Below, in pieces: positions 9,138 to 17,424 of a DNA stretch of 64,000 nt (the first letter of the stretch is position 1; every line of letters begins with the position of its first letter). The translations under genes and the position numbers were made by a program. The notes beneath the pieces were generated by a model, which ran no database searches, was not told where the DNA came from, and was given only the letters and a program-made list of their open reading frames with translations. This stretch comes from an uncultured Eggerthella sp. (GTDB lineage Bacteria > Actinomycetota > Coriobacteriia > Coriobacteriales > Eggerthellaceae), in assembly GCA_900542065.1 (NCBI GenBank), contig UQLU01000002.1, forward strand, positions 124,001 to 188,000. The letters run 5' to 3'.

Positions 9138-9302
9138 GGCGTGCTCCTGCCTGTGCTTAATCTGTGGTGAAATAGCGCATATGTTTATAGAAAAGACATA
9201 AAAACTACGCATTCATTACATTTTTAAAGTATAGCGCAGGAACAAGCCGAACATGGTGGGTACCTTTATTGATTTTCTGAAAGTAAGGGGATTTCTTTTG
9301 TT

Positions 9303-9397
9303 ATGCAATTATTCATGCTCGATCGTATTTGCCTATGCAGTTTATCCACTCAGTCGTGTTTGACTGCGCAATTATTCCTGCTCAGTCATGCTCGCTG
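9303..9397. repeat. Three degenerate 31-32 bp tandem copies spanning a gene 3' end
   Basis: Units at 9303-9334, 9335-9365 and 9366-9397 share the pattern GCAATTATTC..GCTC(G/A)...GT. The last unit contains the final codons and stop of the alpha/beta hydrolase gene (minus strand, ASMTEQE-stop). The other two look like decayed copies of that gene end lying just beyond the stop. Confidence 0.6.
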
Positions 9398-10436
9398 ATT
9401 TCTTCTGCTCCTCTGTATCCTGCTGAGTTTTTTCTTGCTGAATTGAGTGCAAAATAGCATGCTGAGTTAGCCATGATTCAACATCAGAAAAAACTCTCAT
9501 TTTGTCAGGCTCGTTAAGTATTTCGTGACGCATGTCTGGGTACAGAATTTCCTTGATATCTTTTACCCCCTGGCGTTGATACATACTCACGGCCTTATGT
9601 ACGCCTTTACCCATAGACCCCACAGGATCTTCTTCTCCCGAAATAAAGAGCATAGGTAAATCACACGGAACTGAAGCGGCACTTGTTTTTGAAACCGCCT
9701 CTGCAACCATACCAGTCAATGCGGCATAAGCACCTGCACTAAATCGTGTACCCGACAGAGGATCACTACAGTAAGCATCAACTACTCGAGGGTCAGTGCT
9801 AAGCCAATCAAATTCGGTACGGGGATTATCTATCGCAGAAGCAAATGACCCTGAAACAAGCGAATACAACAAAGCTGAACGATGATCTTGATCCTTAATG
9901 GCGCCAATTGCTCGGCAGATAAGATTTCCCGCAGCAGCTAACCAATGCGGCTGATTTCCCGTTCCGCACAACACTACACCCGCTAACGTTGAAAGATCAT
10001 CAAATTTTCTAGCAGCTATAACGCGAACGATATAGCTGCCCATAGAATGACCGAACAAGAAATAAGGAAGATTTGCGTCTGCGCGTTTTATTCCTGTTTC
10101 ACCGTCAGTTAGCACCACTTTTCGAACATGCAACACGTCTTGAATTAGTACTTCTTTACCATCTTCGAGAGACATACAGCCTAACTCACGCGAAGAGGAA
10201 ACGCTTTTACCATGACCAATATGATCATGACCAATTACTACATATCCGAAGCTGGCTAAAAATCGTGCAAACTGGTCGTATCTGCCAATATGCTCCGACA
10301 TACCATGCACAAGCTGCACCACGCCTCGACGCGTATAGGTAGAATCAGGAAACCACACCAATACACGCAACCAAGAATGCCCATCTGAAGACAAGGTGGA
10401 AGTTTCACGGCGTACTATGCCATAGGAAGATCTCAT
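9372..10436 (-). CDS. Alpha/beta hydrolase (monoacylglycerol lipase-like, Hydrolase_4)
   Basis: Serine hydrolase of the Hydrolase_4/S33-like group, probably a lysophospholipase or monoacylglycerol lipase. The oxyanion segment VHGMSEHIGRY is near residues 43-53, the nucleophile elbow GHSMGS near 129-134, the acid is probably in SGEEDPVG, and the histidine in YPDMRHEIL. The C-terminal 35 residues are Gln/Lys/Glu-rich and outside the fold. The start is the ATG at 10436 with GGAGG 9 nt upstream. It begins 12 nt after tsaC, so the two are probably cotranscribed. Substrate unknown. Confidence 0.85.
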   Translation of the reverse strand: MRSSYGIVRRETSTLSSDGHSWLRVLVWFPDSTYTRRGVVQLVHGMSEHIGRYDQFARFLASFGYVVIGHDHIGHGKSVSSSRELGCMSLEDGKEVLIQDVLHVRKVVLTDGETGIKRADANLPYFLFGHSMGSYIVRVIAARKFDDLSTLAGVVLCGTGNQPHWLAAAGNLICRAIGAIKDQDHRSALLYSLVSGSFASAIDNPRTEFDWLSTDPRVVDAYCSDPLSGTRFSAGAYAALTGMVAEAVSKTSAASVPCDLPMLFISGEEDPVGSMGKGVHKAVSMYQRQGVKDIKEILYPDMRHEILNEPDKMRVFSDVESWLTQHAILHSIQQEKTQQDTEEQKKSASMTEQE

Positions 10437-10448
10437 AACCACACCCTC

Positions 10449-11066
10449 CTACATCAATGCACGGATATCGGCTGGCGTAATTGCACCTTCACGCAAAATA
10501 GTTGGATATTTTTTTGACGTACAATCAATAATAGTCGACGCTATACCGCTTTTTTCTTCATTGTCATTTATCGCAGCAGAAACTTGAGAGAGCACATACG
10601 GATCCAAATCGGCAAACGACAAGACGTTTTCTCCACCAGAAACATTGGCAGAGGTGGTAGCAATAGGGCATCCAAGTGCAGAAATTAAATCAAGGGCAGC
10701 CTTACTGTTCGGCATACGTATACCTATAGTGCCCTCTTGTGATTGGAACGCTTTCGGAACTGCGCTATTAGCGCGCACAATAATAGTCAGCGCGCCCGGC
10801 CAAAAAGCACGAGCAAGCGTATAGGCGTACGAAGGAATATCGCTTCCATAGGTATCAAGTGCATCGATGTTTTCTACCAACCAGGCAATGGGCTTGCGCT
10901 TTTCGCGATGTTTGATTTGATACAAAACCTCAGGCGATGCGGCATGTTGTACCGAAACACCCAGGCCAAAAAGAGTATCCGTGGGAAAAACAATAGCTTC
11001 ACCGCGTTGCAGAGCACGCAGTGCGTCATTGAAAGTAAATTGAGAAGTAGGCTGCGTTTGAATCAT
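10449..11066 (-). CDS. tsaC: L-threonylcarbamoyladenylate synthase
   Basis: Makes threonylcarbamoyl-AMP from threonine, bicarbonate and ATP for the t6A37 modification of ANN-decoding tRNAs. Sua5/YrdC domain marks are ALQRGEAIVFPTDTLFGLG, KHREKRKPIAWLV, FWPGALTIIV, IGIRMPN and TTSANVSGG. At about 205 residues it has only the YrdC domain, as in TsaC, not the longer Sua5. The start at 11066 is chosen because the conserved domain begins just after it; an alternative at 11150 adds 28 residues without clear merit. Confidence 0.92.
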   Translation of the reverse strand: MIQTQPTSQFTFNDALRALQRGEAIVFPTDTLFGLGVSVQHAASPEVLYQIKHREKRKPIAWLVENIDALDTYGSDIPSYAYTLARAFWPGALTIIVRANSAVPKAFQSQEGTIGIRMPNSKAALDLISALGCPIATTSANVSGGENVLSFADLDPYVLSQVSAAINDNEEKSGIASTIIDCTSKKYPTILREGAITPADIRALM

Positions 11067-11157
11067 GGGTATCACTTCTTGTTGTTGTTTTGGGTATACC
11101 ATCATAGCGCCTAGCAAGAGGCGCTGCACTACCCCGCAATAAAATTGCACTAACTAG

Positions 11158-12957
11158 TCACGAACAAAGTGATTTCACGATCGAACAAGCTACCCGCAGC
11201 CCATCACAGGCAGCAGACATAATACCGCCCGCAAATCCAGGACCTTCGCCGCAAGGATATATCCCACTGCCACATTCTTCGCTGTTGGATTCCTGACAAT
11301 TGGCTGCCTTGTCATGAGCAGCACCCTGTTCCGCAAGCTCCGTTTGCCCCATAGATTCTTCAGGCCAATATGCCTGTAAGTTTTTACCACGCTTAATTCT
11401 CACTGGCGAAGAAGACCGTGTTTCAGGTGCAGTCATAAGCGCATTGGGATCATCGAAGTGCGCAAGTTTTTTGCCCATCAAAGGCAGAGCCTCCGCTATT
11501 GTTTTCACCACGAAATCTGGCAAACATTCAGAAAGCGGTGCGTCAAATGTACCGCGCCCGTAGGTTGGCGAAACCGTCCAGGACTGCCCTTTTAATAAAG
11601 CGCTCTCGCTCGCGTTTTGGGATAAGAAATCTCCCACACGCTGACAAGGAGCTTGATAGGGTTCCGCCCCATATTTTTCTGCCATAGAAAAAGCAGCCTG
11701 CTCAATACGGCGCTGCAACTGAACACCTGCAAGCACATCATCGCTGCCAAAATCGTCAGGGTCAACATTCACCAACAAGGCAGCATTGGCATTTACTTCT
11801 GATCGCGCATAGCTACTCATACCATTAGTTACCACCCCACCTTCTTCGCTCGCAGCAGCCACAACGCTACCGCCAGGACACATACAAAAGGTATAGGCGC
11901 TTCTACCACTTGGAAGATGCACTGCAAGCTTATATTCCGCCGCGCCCAGCACAGGATGCTTTGCCGCACTGCCCCATTGCGCTTCATTAATAACCTGCTG
12001 CGGATGCTCTATTCGAACGCCTACCGAAAATGGTTTTTGCTCCATAATGAAGTTTGACTTTTTGCAGAGCTCAAACACATCGCGCGCGGAATGACCACAG
12101 GCTAAAATTACATGGCTCACGTTTTGCTCGTATGTATTGCCTGTTTTAACGTCTTCGAGTGTTACCGAAGTAACACGAGCGTTATGCTGCGTTAGATTTT
12201 CCGCATGCTTTGCCGTTGGACTATTCGGCTCCTCCGTAAAGCACCAATCAATCAGACGGGTGCCAAAGCGAACTTCACCACCACGAGCGATAATTTCATT
12301 ACGCATTGCTGCCACCAAAGCTGGAAGTTTATCGCTTCCTAAGTGCGGATGAGATTCAACCAGGATACTTTCAGGAGCACCCGCGTCCACAAACCAATGT
12401 AATACATGTTTTGCGTAAGGACTTTTTATGTTGGTGGTCAATTTACCATCAGAAAAAGTGCCTGCTCCCCCTTCGCCGAATTGAATATTTGAATGAGGGT
12501 TAAGTACCCCTGTTTTTTCAAAGCGTGCAACATCTTGCGCGCGAGTCTCAACATCAAAACCACGTTCTACAACCAAAGGACGAATACCACACCGAGCTAA
12601 ATACAGCGCCGCGAACAAGCCCGCAGGTCCCAATCCTACTACCAACACTTTTGCCTTCGGCTGATGGCACAGAGGATATTCAAGGGGCACATAGGGTTTA
12701 GCTTGTCTTACCTGAAGGCCTTTTGGCGCTTTATTTAAAAGGCGCTGCTCCAGGTTGTCTGAAAGCTCGCAAGCAAAAGTAGTAGTGAAATGAACCTTCG
12801 ATTTTTTTCGCGCATCAACACTTCGCCTTAAAAGCGTATAGGAGCGTACCTTATCTGGAGCTACCCCCAAAGTACGCGCAAGTTCCTTTTTTTGAAGAGC
12901 TTCTTTACCAGGAAGCATCGCATCAAGAGAAACAGGTATGCCAGAAACTTCAATCAC
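11158..12957 (-). CDS. FAD-dependent dehydrogenase (COG2509-type)
   Basis: A 599-residue flavoprotein with an N-terminal ferredoxin-like region and then an FAD Rossmann motif, KVLVVGLGPAGLFAALYLARCG. Also visible are GGAGTFSDGKLTTN, ACGHSARDVF and CPGGSVVAA, which mark the uncharacterised COG2509 FAD dehydrogenases. The C-terminal segment has an inserted acidic stretch before the final CGEGPGFAGGIMSAACDG. The start is the GTG at 12957: the upstream stop and the ribosome site read TAAGGAAACAACAGTG. It follows the next FAD gene by 10 nt. Substrate unknown. Confidence 0.87.
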   Translation of the reverse strand: MIEVSGIPVSLDAMLPGKEALQKKELARTLGVAPDKVRSYTLLRRSVDARKKSKVHFTTTFACELSDNLEQRLLNKAPKGLQVRQAKPYVPLEYPLCHQPKAKVLVVGLGPAGLFAALYLARCGIRPLVVERGFDVETRAQDVARFEKTGVLNPHSNIQFGEGGAGTFSDGKLTTNIKSPYAKHVLHWFVDAGAPESILVESHPHLGSDKLPALVAAMRNEIIARGGEVRFGTRLIDWCFTEEPNSPTAKHAENLTQHNARVTSVTLEDVKTGNTYEQNVSHVILACGHSARDVFELCKKSNFIMEQKPFSVGVRIEHPQQVINEAQWGSAAKHPVLGAAEYKLAVHLPSGRSAYTFCMCPGGSVVAAASEEGGVVTNGMSSYARSEVNANAALLVNVDPDDFGSDDVLAGVQLQRRIEQAAFSMAEKYGAEPYQAPCQRVGDFLSQNASESALLKGQSWTVSPTYGRGTFDAPLSECLPDFVVKTIAEALPLMGKKLAHFDDPNALMTAPETRSSSPVRIKRGKNLQAYWPEESMGQTELAEQGAAHDKAANCQESNSEECGSGIYPCGEGPGFAGGIMSAACDGLRVACSIVKSLCS

Positions 12958-12967
12958 TGTTGTTTCC

Positions 12968-14341
12968 TTACTTTTGTTTATAAGATGAATGCAAGAAATT
13001 GGCAGCCAACGCATCACCAGCAAGCAAACCCGTCGTCCACGCCCAATGCAAGTTATAGCCACCACAAGGTCCATCGACATCAAGCGCTTCACCTAAAACG
13101 AATAGCCCAGGATAGTTTACGAGCTGCATGGTGGCCGCGTCACTAGCAGATGGATGAATACCGCCACGTCTTACCTGGCAAGTTCTTGCATCAGCGATTC
13201 CGTCGACCTCAAAAGAAAATTCCTTACATGCCTTTACTAAGACAGGAATATCTTCTTCTGTGATTTGAGTCGCCTGAGCAATGTCTGCGTTTTGCAATAA
13301 CGCCAAAGCAAGAGAAGGCAACACAAAACCCGTAAGAAAATCGAGCGGCTTTCGTGCTCCTAATATATTCAAACGACGCATAAATAATGCGGATAACGCA
13401 TCTGTACTATATTCAGGAACCAAGTCTAAAACTATCGTGTCTCTAGGCTGGACATATCGTGACGCATTAAACACCACAATGCCTGACAAACCATAATCCC
13501 TAAAAAGAATTTCGCCCTTTTCTTCAAAAGATCGCTCAGGAATGCGCAGACATACCTGCATGCGAATTCCATCCAATGCAGAAAGTGAAATCTCTGATGT
13601 AAGCGGCTTTGCCTTCAAAGGGCCCAGCAACGGCGTTGGTTCACTATAGTGCACCTCGAAATTGGACAGCAGAGTGTGGGAAGTGGCGCCACCTGATGCA
13701 ACTACTACTTGATTGGCATTTATTTCAAAAGGAGCCGTCTCTTCGTCCGAAAGAGTCGTTTCTCCAAGAAGAGCAAATGGCGCTAAGGTTTCAGCCGAAC
13801 CATCATGAAAATCATCAGCTTTGTGTATGGCATACACCACCGAAGAAGTTCGCAGGAAAGTGCCGTCTCTATCGAGCGCATAGCGCAGTACTTCTAGGAC
13901 GGAATTTGCCTTGTTCGAGAAAGGATATAAAAGGCCATCAGATCCTGGCATTTCTTTCCAAACCAAGCCCAATTGCTCAAACCATTCAAGAACCGAAGGT
14001 AGAGCAGAATTAGATTCAAGCGCCAAAAAAGCTTCCCGAACAAAATCAGCATGATGATAACGAGAAACATCCAAGTGCGCATTTGAAAAATTACAACGAC
14101 CGTTGCCGCTGCGCATAATAGAAGCCCCAATGCGTTTTCCTGATTCCAAAATAACAATACGGGGAAACATGGGGGTGTCGGGTACATTTTGTGCCAGTCG
14201 CACTTGTTGCATACAGGCAATTGCGCAGGCAAGACCCGATGCTCCACCGCCGACAATAGCAATATCGTAGGTACCTGAAGGAACGATCACGGGTTCTGAA
14301 GTAAGGTTTCTTTTAGCTGATTTGTTTCGTTTGTTAGCCAT
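12968..14341 (-). CDS. HI0933/BaiN-family flavoprotein
   Basis: A 457-residue FAD protein of the HI0933 family. The dinucleotide motif is DIAIVGGGASGLACAIAC near residues 26-43; RSGNGRCNFSN, VVASGGATSH and GLFVLGEALDVDGPCGGYNL are typical of the family. Some members act as flavin reductases of bile-acid intermediates (BaiN), but most have no known substrate, and bile-acid genes are absent here. It is first of the four-gene run with the COG2509 enzyme, tsaC and the hydrolase. Confidence 0.88.
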   Translation of the reverse strand: MANKRNKSAKRNLTSEPVIVPSGTYDIAIVGGGASGLACAIACMQQVRLAQNVPDTPMFPRIVILESGKRIGASIMRSGNGRCNFSNAHLDVSRYHHADFVREAFLALESNSALPSVLEWFEQLGLVWKEMPGSDGLLYPFSNKANSVLEVLRYALDRDGTFLRTSSVVYAIHKADDFHDGSAETLAPFALLGETTLSDEETAPFEINANQVVVASGGATSHTLLSNFEVHYSEPTPLLGPLKAKPLTSEISLSALDGIRMQVCLRIPERSFEEKGEILFRDYGLSGIVVFNASRYVQPRDTIVLDLVPEYSTDALSALFMRRLNILGARKPLDFLTGFVLPSLALALLQNADIAQATQITEEDIPVLVKACKEFSFEVDGIADARTCQVRRGGIHPSASDAATMQLVNYPGLFVLGEALDVDGPCGGYNLHWAWTTGLLAGDALAANFLHSSYKQK

Positions 14342-14358
14342 GCTCTACATAATACCAA

Positions 14359-14384
14359 CGAAGGGAAGCTTTCGCTTCCCTTCG
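14359..14384 (-). terminator. Hairpin between the superoxide reductase and HI0933-family genes
   Basis: A perfect 11-bp stem, CGAAGGGAAGC (14359-14369) with GCTTCCCTTCG (14374-14384), and a TTTC loop. It lies 79 nt after the superoxide reductase stop and 18 nt before the next minus-strand start. The U-tract is poor (TTGGTATTAT), so termination may be partial. Confidence 0.6.
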
Positions 14385-14462
14385 TGTGTTGTAAGAAAAG
14401 ATTTTTGGTCAGTTATAAAAGCAAAGACTTATCCGCTCAAATATTGTTTATTGAATACATCC

Positions 14463-14843
14463 TTACAGTTCGGTTTTCCACAAACCGTGAAGATTACAGT
14501 ATTCGTATACCGCAACAGCCTTATCACCAGGGGCAACCACGAAGTCAGCCGCAGGAGCTTCGCCTGGGTTAAGATGTGCTACTTGAAAACCACGAGCGGT
14601 TTCAAGAACAATCATGGTAATGAAGTGCTCTTCTTCCATTGGATGAGCAACGCTGCCAACTTCAACATGAATAACATCACCCTGGGTTACCACAGGAACA
14701 TGCTTTTCCTGAGCTGCATCAGTAACACCAGCTTCCAATAGCTGCATTTTTTCACCACAACACATCAATGGCACGCCTTTATCAAACAGCTTTACTGCCA
14801 CGTTGCCGCAGTGCATACATTTAAAAAATTGGAGTTTTCCCAT
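14463..14843 (-). CDS. Desulfoferrodoxin (superoxide reductase)
   Basis: Reduces superoxide to hydrogen peroxide without making oxygen, a typical defence of anaerobes. The N-terminal desulforedoxin domain has four Cys (9, 12, 28, 29) for a rubredoxin-like iron centre. The catalytic centre ligands are visible as His48 (EKHVPV), His67 (AHPM), His73 (EEHFI), and Cys116 with His119 (YCNLHG). At 126 residues it is the complete two-domain form. It is the clearest oxygen-defence gene in the window and supports an anaerobic lifestyle. Confidence 0.95.
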   Translation of the reverse strand: MGKLQFFKCMHCGNVAVKLFDKGVPLMCCGEKMQLLEAGVTDAAQEKHVPVVTQGDVIHVEVGSVAHPMEEEHFITMIVLETARGFQVAHLNPGEAPAADFVVAPGDKAVAVYEYCNLHGLWKTEL

Positions 14844-15148
14844 GAGAATTCCCTTCCGAAATTTGCTACTTGTCTGCGATCTTTATTTGATCGCACCCTC
14901 TGCTTATCGCGCTTTTCTGCCTATACTCTCTGTCTAGGCATCCTGTTTAATACCTGCGATCGCTTCTTATTATAAGGCTCACTCGATGTTCAACTGCGTA
15001 AACAAACCACGTTGTTACGGTGTTGTTTATCATGGTACCGATTTGGCAACATCTTCCGAAAAGTAGCTTAGCTAAACCGTCGGTGCAGCTTTCAAAGCAA
15101 AACGGGGTTTCGCAGCCACACAAGGTTTCGTAGTCAAACGAGGTCACT
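14844..15148. other. Intergenic region between lgt and the superoxide reductase gene
   Basis: 305 bp that lie after lgt and before the superoxide reductase on the minus strand, likely holding the latter's promoter. Just after the lgt stop, a motif containing CGAAACC recurs about every 19 nt in decayed form (roughly 15080-15140). An open frame at 14947-15204 runs through it and overlaps lgt; it is not credible as a gene. Confidence 0.45.
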
Positions 15149-15979
15149 TTAGTTCGCCTCGTTGTAGTGAGGGCCATCTTGAGGCTTCTTGGTTTTTCGG
15201 GCATATATCAGCAAAGCAATACCTGCCAAAATCAAAGGCAGCGATAAAACCTGACCCATAGTAAGCCAGCCGCCCCACAAATAGCCAAGCTGCACATCAG
15301 GCTCTCGGATGAATTCCACCATAAAGCGGCAAATTCCATACCCCAACATAAATACGCCCGAATAGGTTCCCTGCGGGAGCGGTGGTTGTTTTCGAGAAAG
15401 CACAAACAAAACTACGAAAAGAACGATGCCTTCAAAGAACGCTTCATAGAGCTGGCTTGGATGACGCGGCTCCGATCCTGCGGCTCCGCCAAATACAACA
15501 CCCCAAGGTAAATCCGTAGGGGCACCCCATAATTCACCATTAATAAAGTTTGCGCAACGACCAAAAAGCAACCCTAGAGGAACGCCAATCATGGCAAGAT
15601 CCACTAGCGACAAAAACGGCATTTTTATAATGCGCGATGCAACGATGCCCGCAATAAGAGCACCGACGAAGCCTCCATGGAAGCTCATTCCTCCACGAGA
15701 GAAATCTAAGATTGAAAGAGGATCGGCGGCATACATTTCGAAGTTATAGAACAGGACATACCCTAGCCTGCCGCCGACAATAACGCCAATCATGGCACAC
15801 AACAAAACAATGCAGAGCGAATCGAAATCGAAGCGAGTTTTCCAGCGTTTACCCACCACATACATAATAGCTATAGCGCAAAGAAAGCCAGCCACATAGG
15901 CAAGACCATACCAACGTGCGGTAAAAGGACCTAGGGTAAACGCTATGGGGTCTAAACTTTGATAAAGTTCGTTGAGCAT
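15149..15979 (-). CDS. lgt: Prolipoprotein diacylglyceryl transferase
   Basis: Transfers diacylglycerol from phosphatidylglycerol to the lipobox Cys of prelipoproteins, the first step of lipoprotein maturation. The protein has seven predicted membrane helices. The signature FGRCANFINGELWGAPTD is at its centre, with SRGGMSFHGGFVGA before it and HPSQLYEAFFEG after it. 276 residues is normal. GGAAGGAATT precedes the ATG. It serves the lipoproteins seen here (for example at 7983 and 42603). Confidence 0.96.
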   Translation of the reverse strand: MLNELYQSLDPIAFTLGPFTARWYGLAYVAGFLCAIAIMYVVGKRWKTRFDFDSLCIVLLCAMIGVIVGGRLGYVLFYNFEMYAADPLSILDFSRGGMSFHGGFVGALIAGIVASRIIKMPFLSLVDLAMIGVPLGLLFGRCANFINGELWGAPTDLPWGVVFGGAAGSEPRHPSQLYEAFFEGIVLFVVLFVLSRKQPPLPQGTYSGVFMLGYGICRFMVEFIREPDVQLGYLWGGWLTMGQVLSLPLILAGIALLIYARKTKKPQDGPHYNEAN

Positions 15980-16073
15980 AGAATTCCTTCCAAGAAAACG
16001 TCTCTATCTCTTACGACTATGACATTCTGCAATTGCCCTGTATTGCGATCGTTTTACTGTAGCAAACTACAAA

Positions 16074-16101
16074 AAAGCTGTGCAGTAACTTGCACAGCTT
16101 T
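16074..16101 (-). terminator. Strong intrinsic terminator upstream of lgt
   Basis: An 11-bp stem, AAAGCTGTGCA with TGCACAGCTTT, and a 6-nt loop. On the minus strand it runs into TTTTTTG. It ends the 79-residue Cys-rich gene and insulates lgt. Confidence 0.88.
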
Positions 16102-16146
16102 AACGTAAACGCAAATTGCATTTACAAATTATTCGCCACTAGACAC

Positions 16147-16386
16147 CTATTCTACCGTGGGAGCATTCGATAAAAAGAACTCGCAAAAAGCGCACACGTC
16201 TTTTTTATTTGCACTACGATCAATATCGGTTCGGAAAAGCAAATCGAAATTTGATGTAACTGTATGAGTTGGTCTATCGCATGCGGCATAGTGGCAATCT
16301 GGCGGACAATTATCATTCGCCAATGCATGAGGACAACGCGACTGCATTTCTTCATCGCATCCACGAATCTCCCAACAATGTGCCAT
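16147..16386 (-). CDS. Small Cys-rich protein (two-CW-like motif)
   Basis: A 79-residue protein with nine cysteines: CWEIRGC at the start, then CPHA, CPPDC, CDR and a terminal CAFC. The opening MAHCWEIRGCDEEMQSRCPHA resembles the CW-x-I-x-GC-x(4)-C motif seen at the ends of some bacterial signalling and redox proteins, and probably binds metal. AAGGA lies about 9 nt before the ATG. It is a single-gene unit with its own terminator. Function unknown; a redox or metal-sensing role is only a guess. Confidence 0.72.
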   Translation of the reverse strand: MAHCWEIRGCDEEMQSRCPHALANDNCPPDCHYAACDRPTHTVTSNFDLLFRTDIDRSANKKDVCAFCEFFLSNAPTVE

Positions 16387-16497
16387 AAAACCAGATCCTT
16401 ACTATTTCTTCGCTTTGCAGCATCTATCTTCTTTTGCTCAAGAATAATGCTCGCAGGTATAAGATCAATTTCTGACGAAAGAATCCTTCGATAAAAG

Positions 16498-16531
16498 GAA
16501 GCTACCGCACTCCAATAGGCGCGGTAGCTTC
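16498..16531 (-). terminator. Intrinsic terminator of the alr-udg-nfu run
   Basis: An 11-bp stem, GAAGCTACCGC (16498-16508) with GCGGTAGCTTC (16521-16531), and a 12-nt loop. The minus-strand continuation is CTTTTATC. It lies about 20 nt beyond the NifU-like gene. Confidence 0.75.
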
Positions 16532-16551
16532 TCGAAATACTATACTCATTT

Positions 16552-16782
16552 TTACTGAGCAGGAACTACGCGAGTAACGCCAGGAACGCGATCCTTCAAT
16601 ACGCGCTCAACACCATGAGCAAGCGTCATCTGAGACATAGGGCATCCTTTGCAAGCGCCCTGAAGCTCTACCGTTACTACGCCTTCTTCATCAACATCTA
16701 CCAGCTGAACGTCGCCACCGTCAGCCTGAAGAGAAGGACGAATAAGTTCAAGCACTGCTGCTACATCTGATTTTTCTACCAT
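16552..16782 (-). CDS. NifU-like (Nfu) iron-sulfur scaffold domain protein
   Basis: A 76-residue single Nfu domain that carries Fe-S clusters for delivery to target enzymes. RPSLQADGGDVQLVDV and the cluster-binding CKGCPMS (CxxC) are present, and the domain is complete without the NifU N-terminal part. The start is the ATG at 16782, with GGAG 6 nt upstream; a TTG at 16794 overlaps that site. It is the last gene after udg, itself an Fe-S enzyme, which may explain the pairing. Confidence 0.92.
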   Translation of the reverse strand: MVEKSDVAAVLELIRPSLQADGGDVQLVDVDEEGVVTVELQGACKGCPMSQMTLAHGVERVLKDRVPGVTRVVPAQ

Positions 16783-16818
16783 TGGAAACTCCAATCCTTA
16801 TCTTAGTGCACTGCGCTA

Positions 16819-17415
16819 TTACTGCGAGGCACTCTTATCTTGTTCCTGGGCCATTCTAGCACGCACAAGCTCGCCAACCTGCCTGAAATCCTCAAGGAGC
16901 ACATCTCGCTTTGAACGGTCATATATTGCCGCTGCGGGATGAAACACTGGGAGCACAATAAAGCGCCCTGTCTGCTGAATAGTTCCACGCAAGTGGGTAA
17001 TACCTGTTCCCGTGCGCAATATGAATTGGGTAGCGAAATTGCCCATCGTTACAATAATCCAAGGATCAATAGACTGTGTTTGTTCACGCAAAAACGGTGC
17101 GCATGCTTCAATTTCATCTGCCTGAGGATTGCGATTCGAAGGTGGACGACATTTTAAAACGTTCGCGATAAACACCTCTTCACGCTTCAAGCCCGCCGCT
17201 TCAAGAAGTTCATCCAAAAACTTGCCTGCAGCACCCACAAAAGGCTTTCCTTGCAAGTCTTCATTTTTGCCAGGAGCTTCGCCTACAATAAGCACGCGCG
17301 CATGAGGATCGCCATCACCAAACACAATATTGGTGCGCGTTTCGCAAAGAGAGCAAGCATGGCACTGCTCGACCTGAGCACGAATTTCATCTAAAGGAAG
17401 TTTTTCCACCTTCAT
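16819..17415 (-). CDS. Family 4 uracil-DNA glycosylase (Fe-S)
   Basis: Removes uracil from DNA to start base excision repair. The family 4 features are GEAPG (residues 45-49) with the following GKPFVGAAGKFLD, four cluster Cys (18, 21, 89, 105), and the C-terminal VFHPAA motif. Length 198 is typical. It lies 9 nt after alr and 36 nt before the Nfu gene, so the three are probably one transcript. Confidence 0.93.
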   Translation of the reverse strand: MKVEKLPLDEIRAQVEQCHACSLCETRTNIVFGDGDPHARVLIVGEAPGKNEDLQGKPFVGAAGKFLDELLEAAGLKREEVFIANVLKCRPPSNRNPQADEIEACAPFLREQTQSIDPWIIVTMGNFATQFILRTGTGITHLRGTIQQTGRFIVLPVFHPAAAIYDRSKRDVLLEDFRQVGELVRARMAQEQDKSASQ

Positions 17416-17424
17416 GCAGTACTC

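Noticed and set aside
14947..15204. 85-residue minus-strand frame overlapping the end of lgt
   Set aside because: It reads out-of-frame lgt sequence and decayed repeats; no domain and no start signal.
16152..16364. Alternative 70-residue frame inside the Cys-rich gene
   Set aside because: It overlaps the 79-residue frame, whose cysteine pattern, start and terminator are more convincing.
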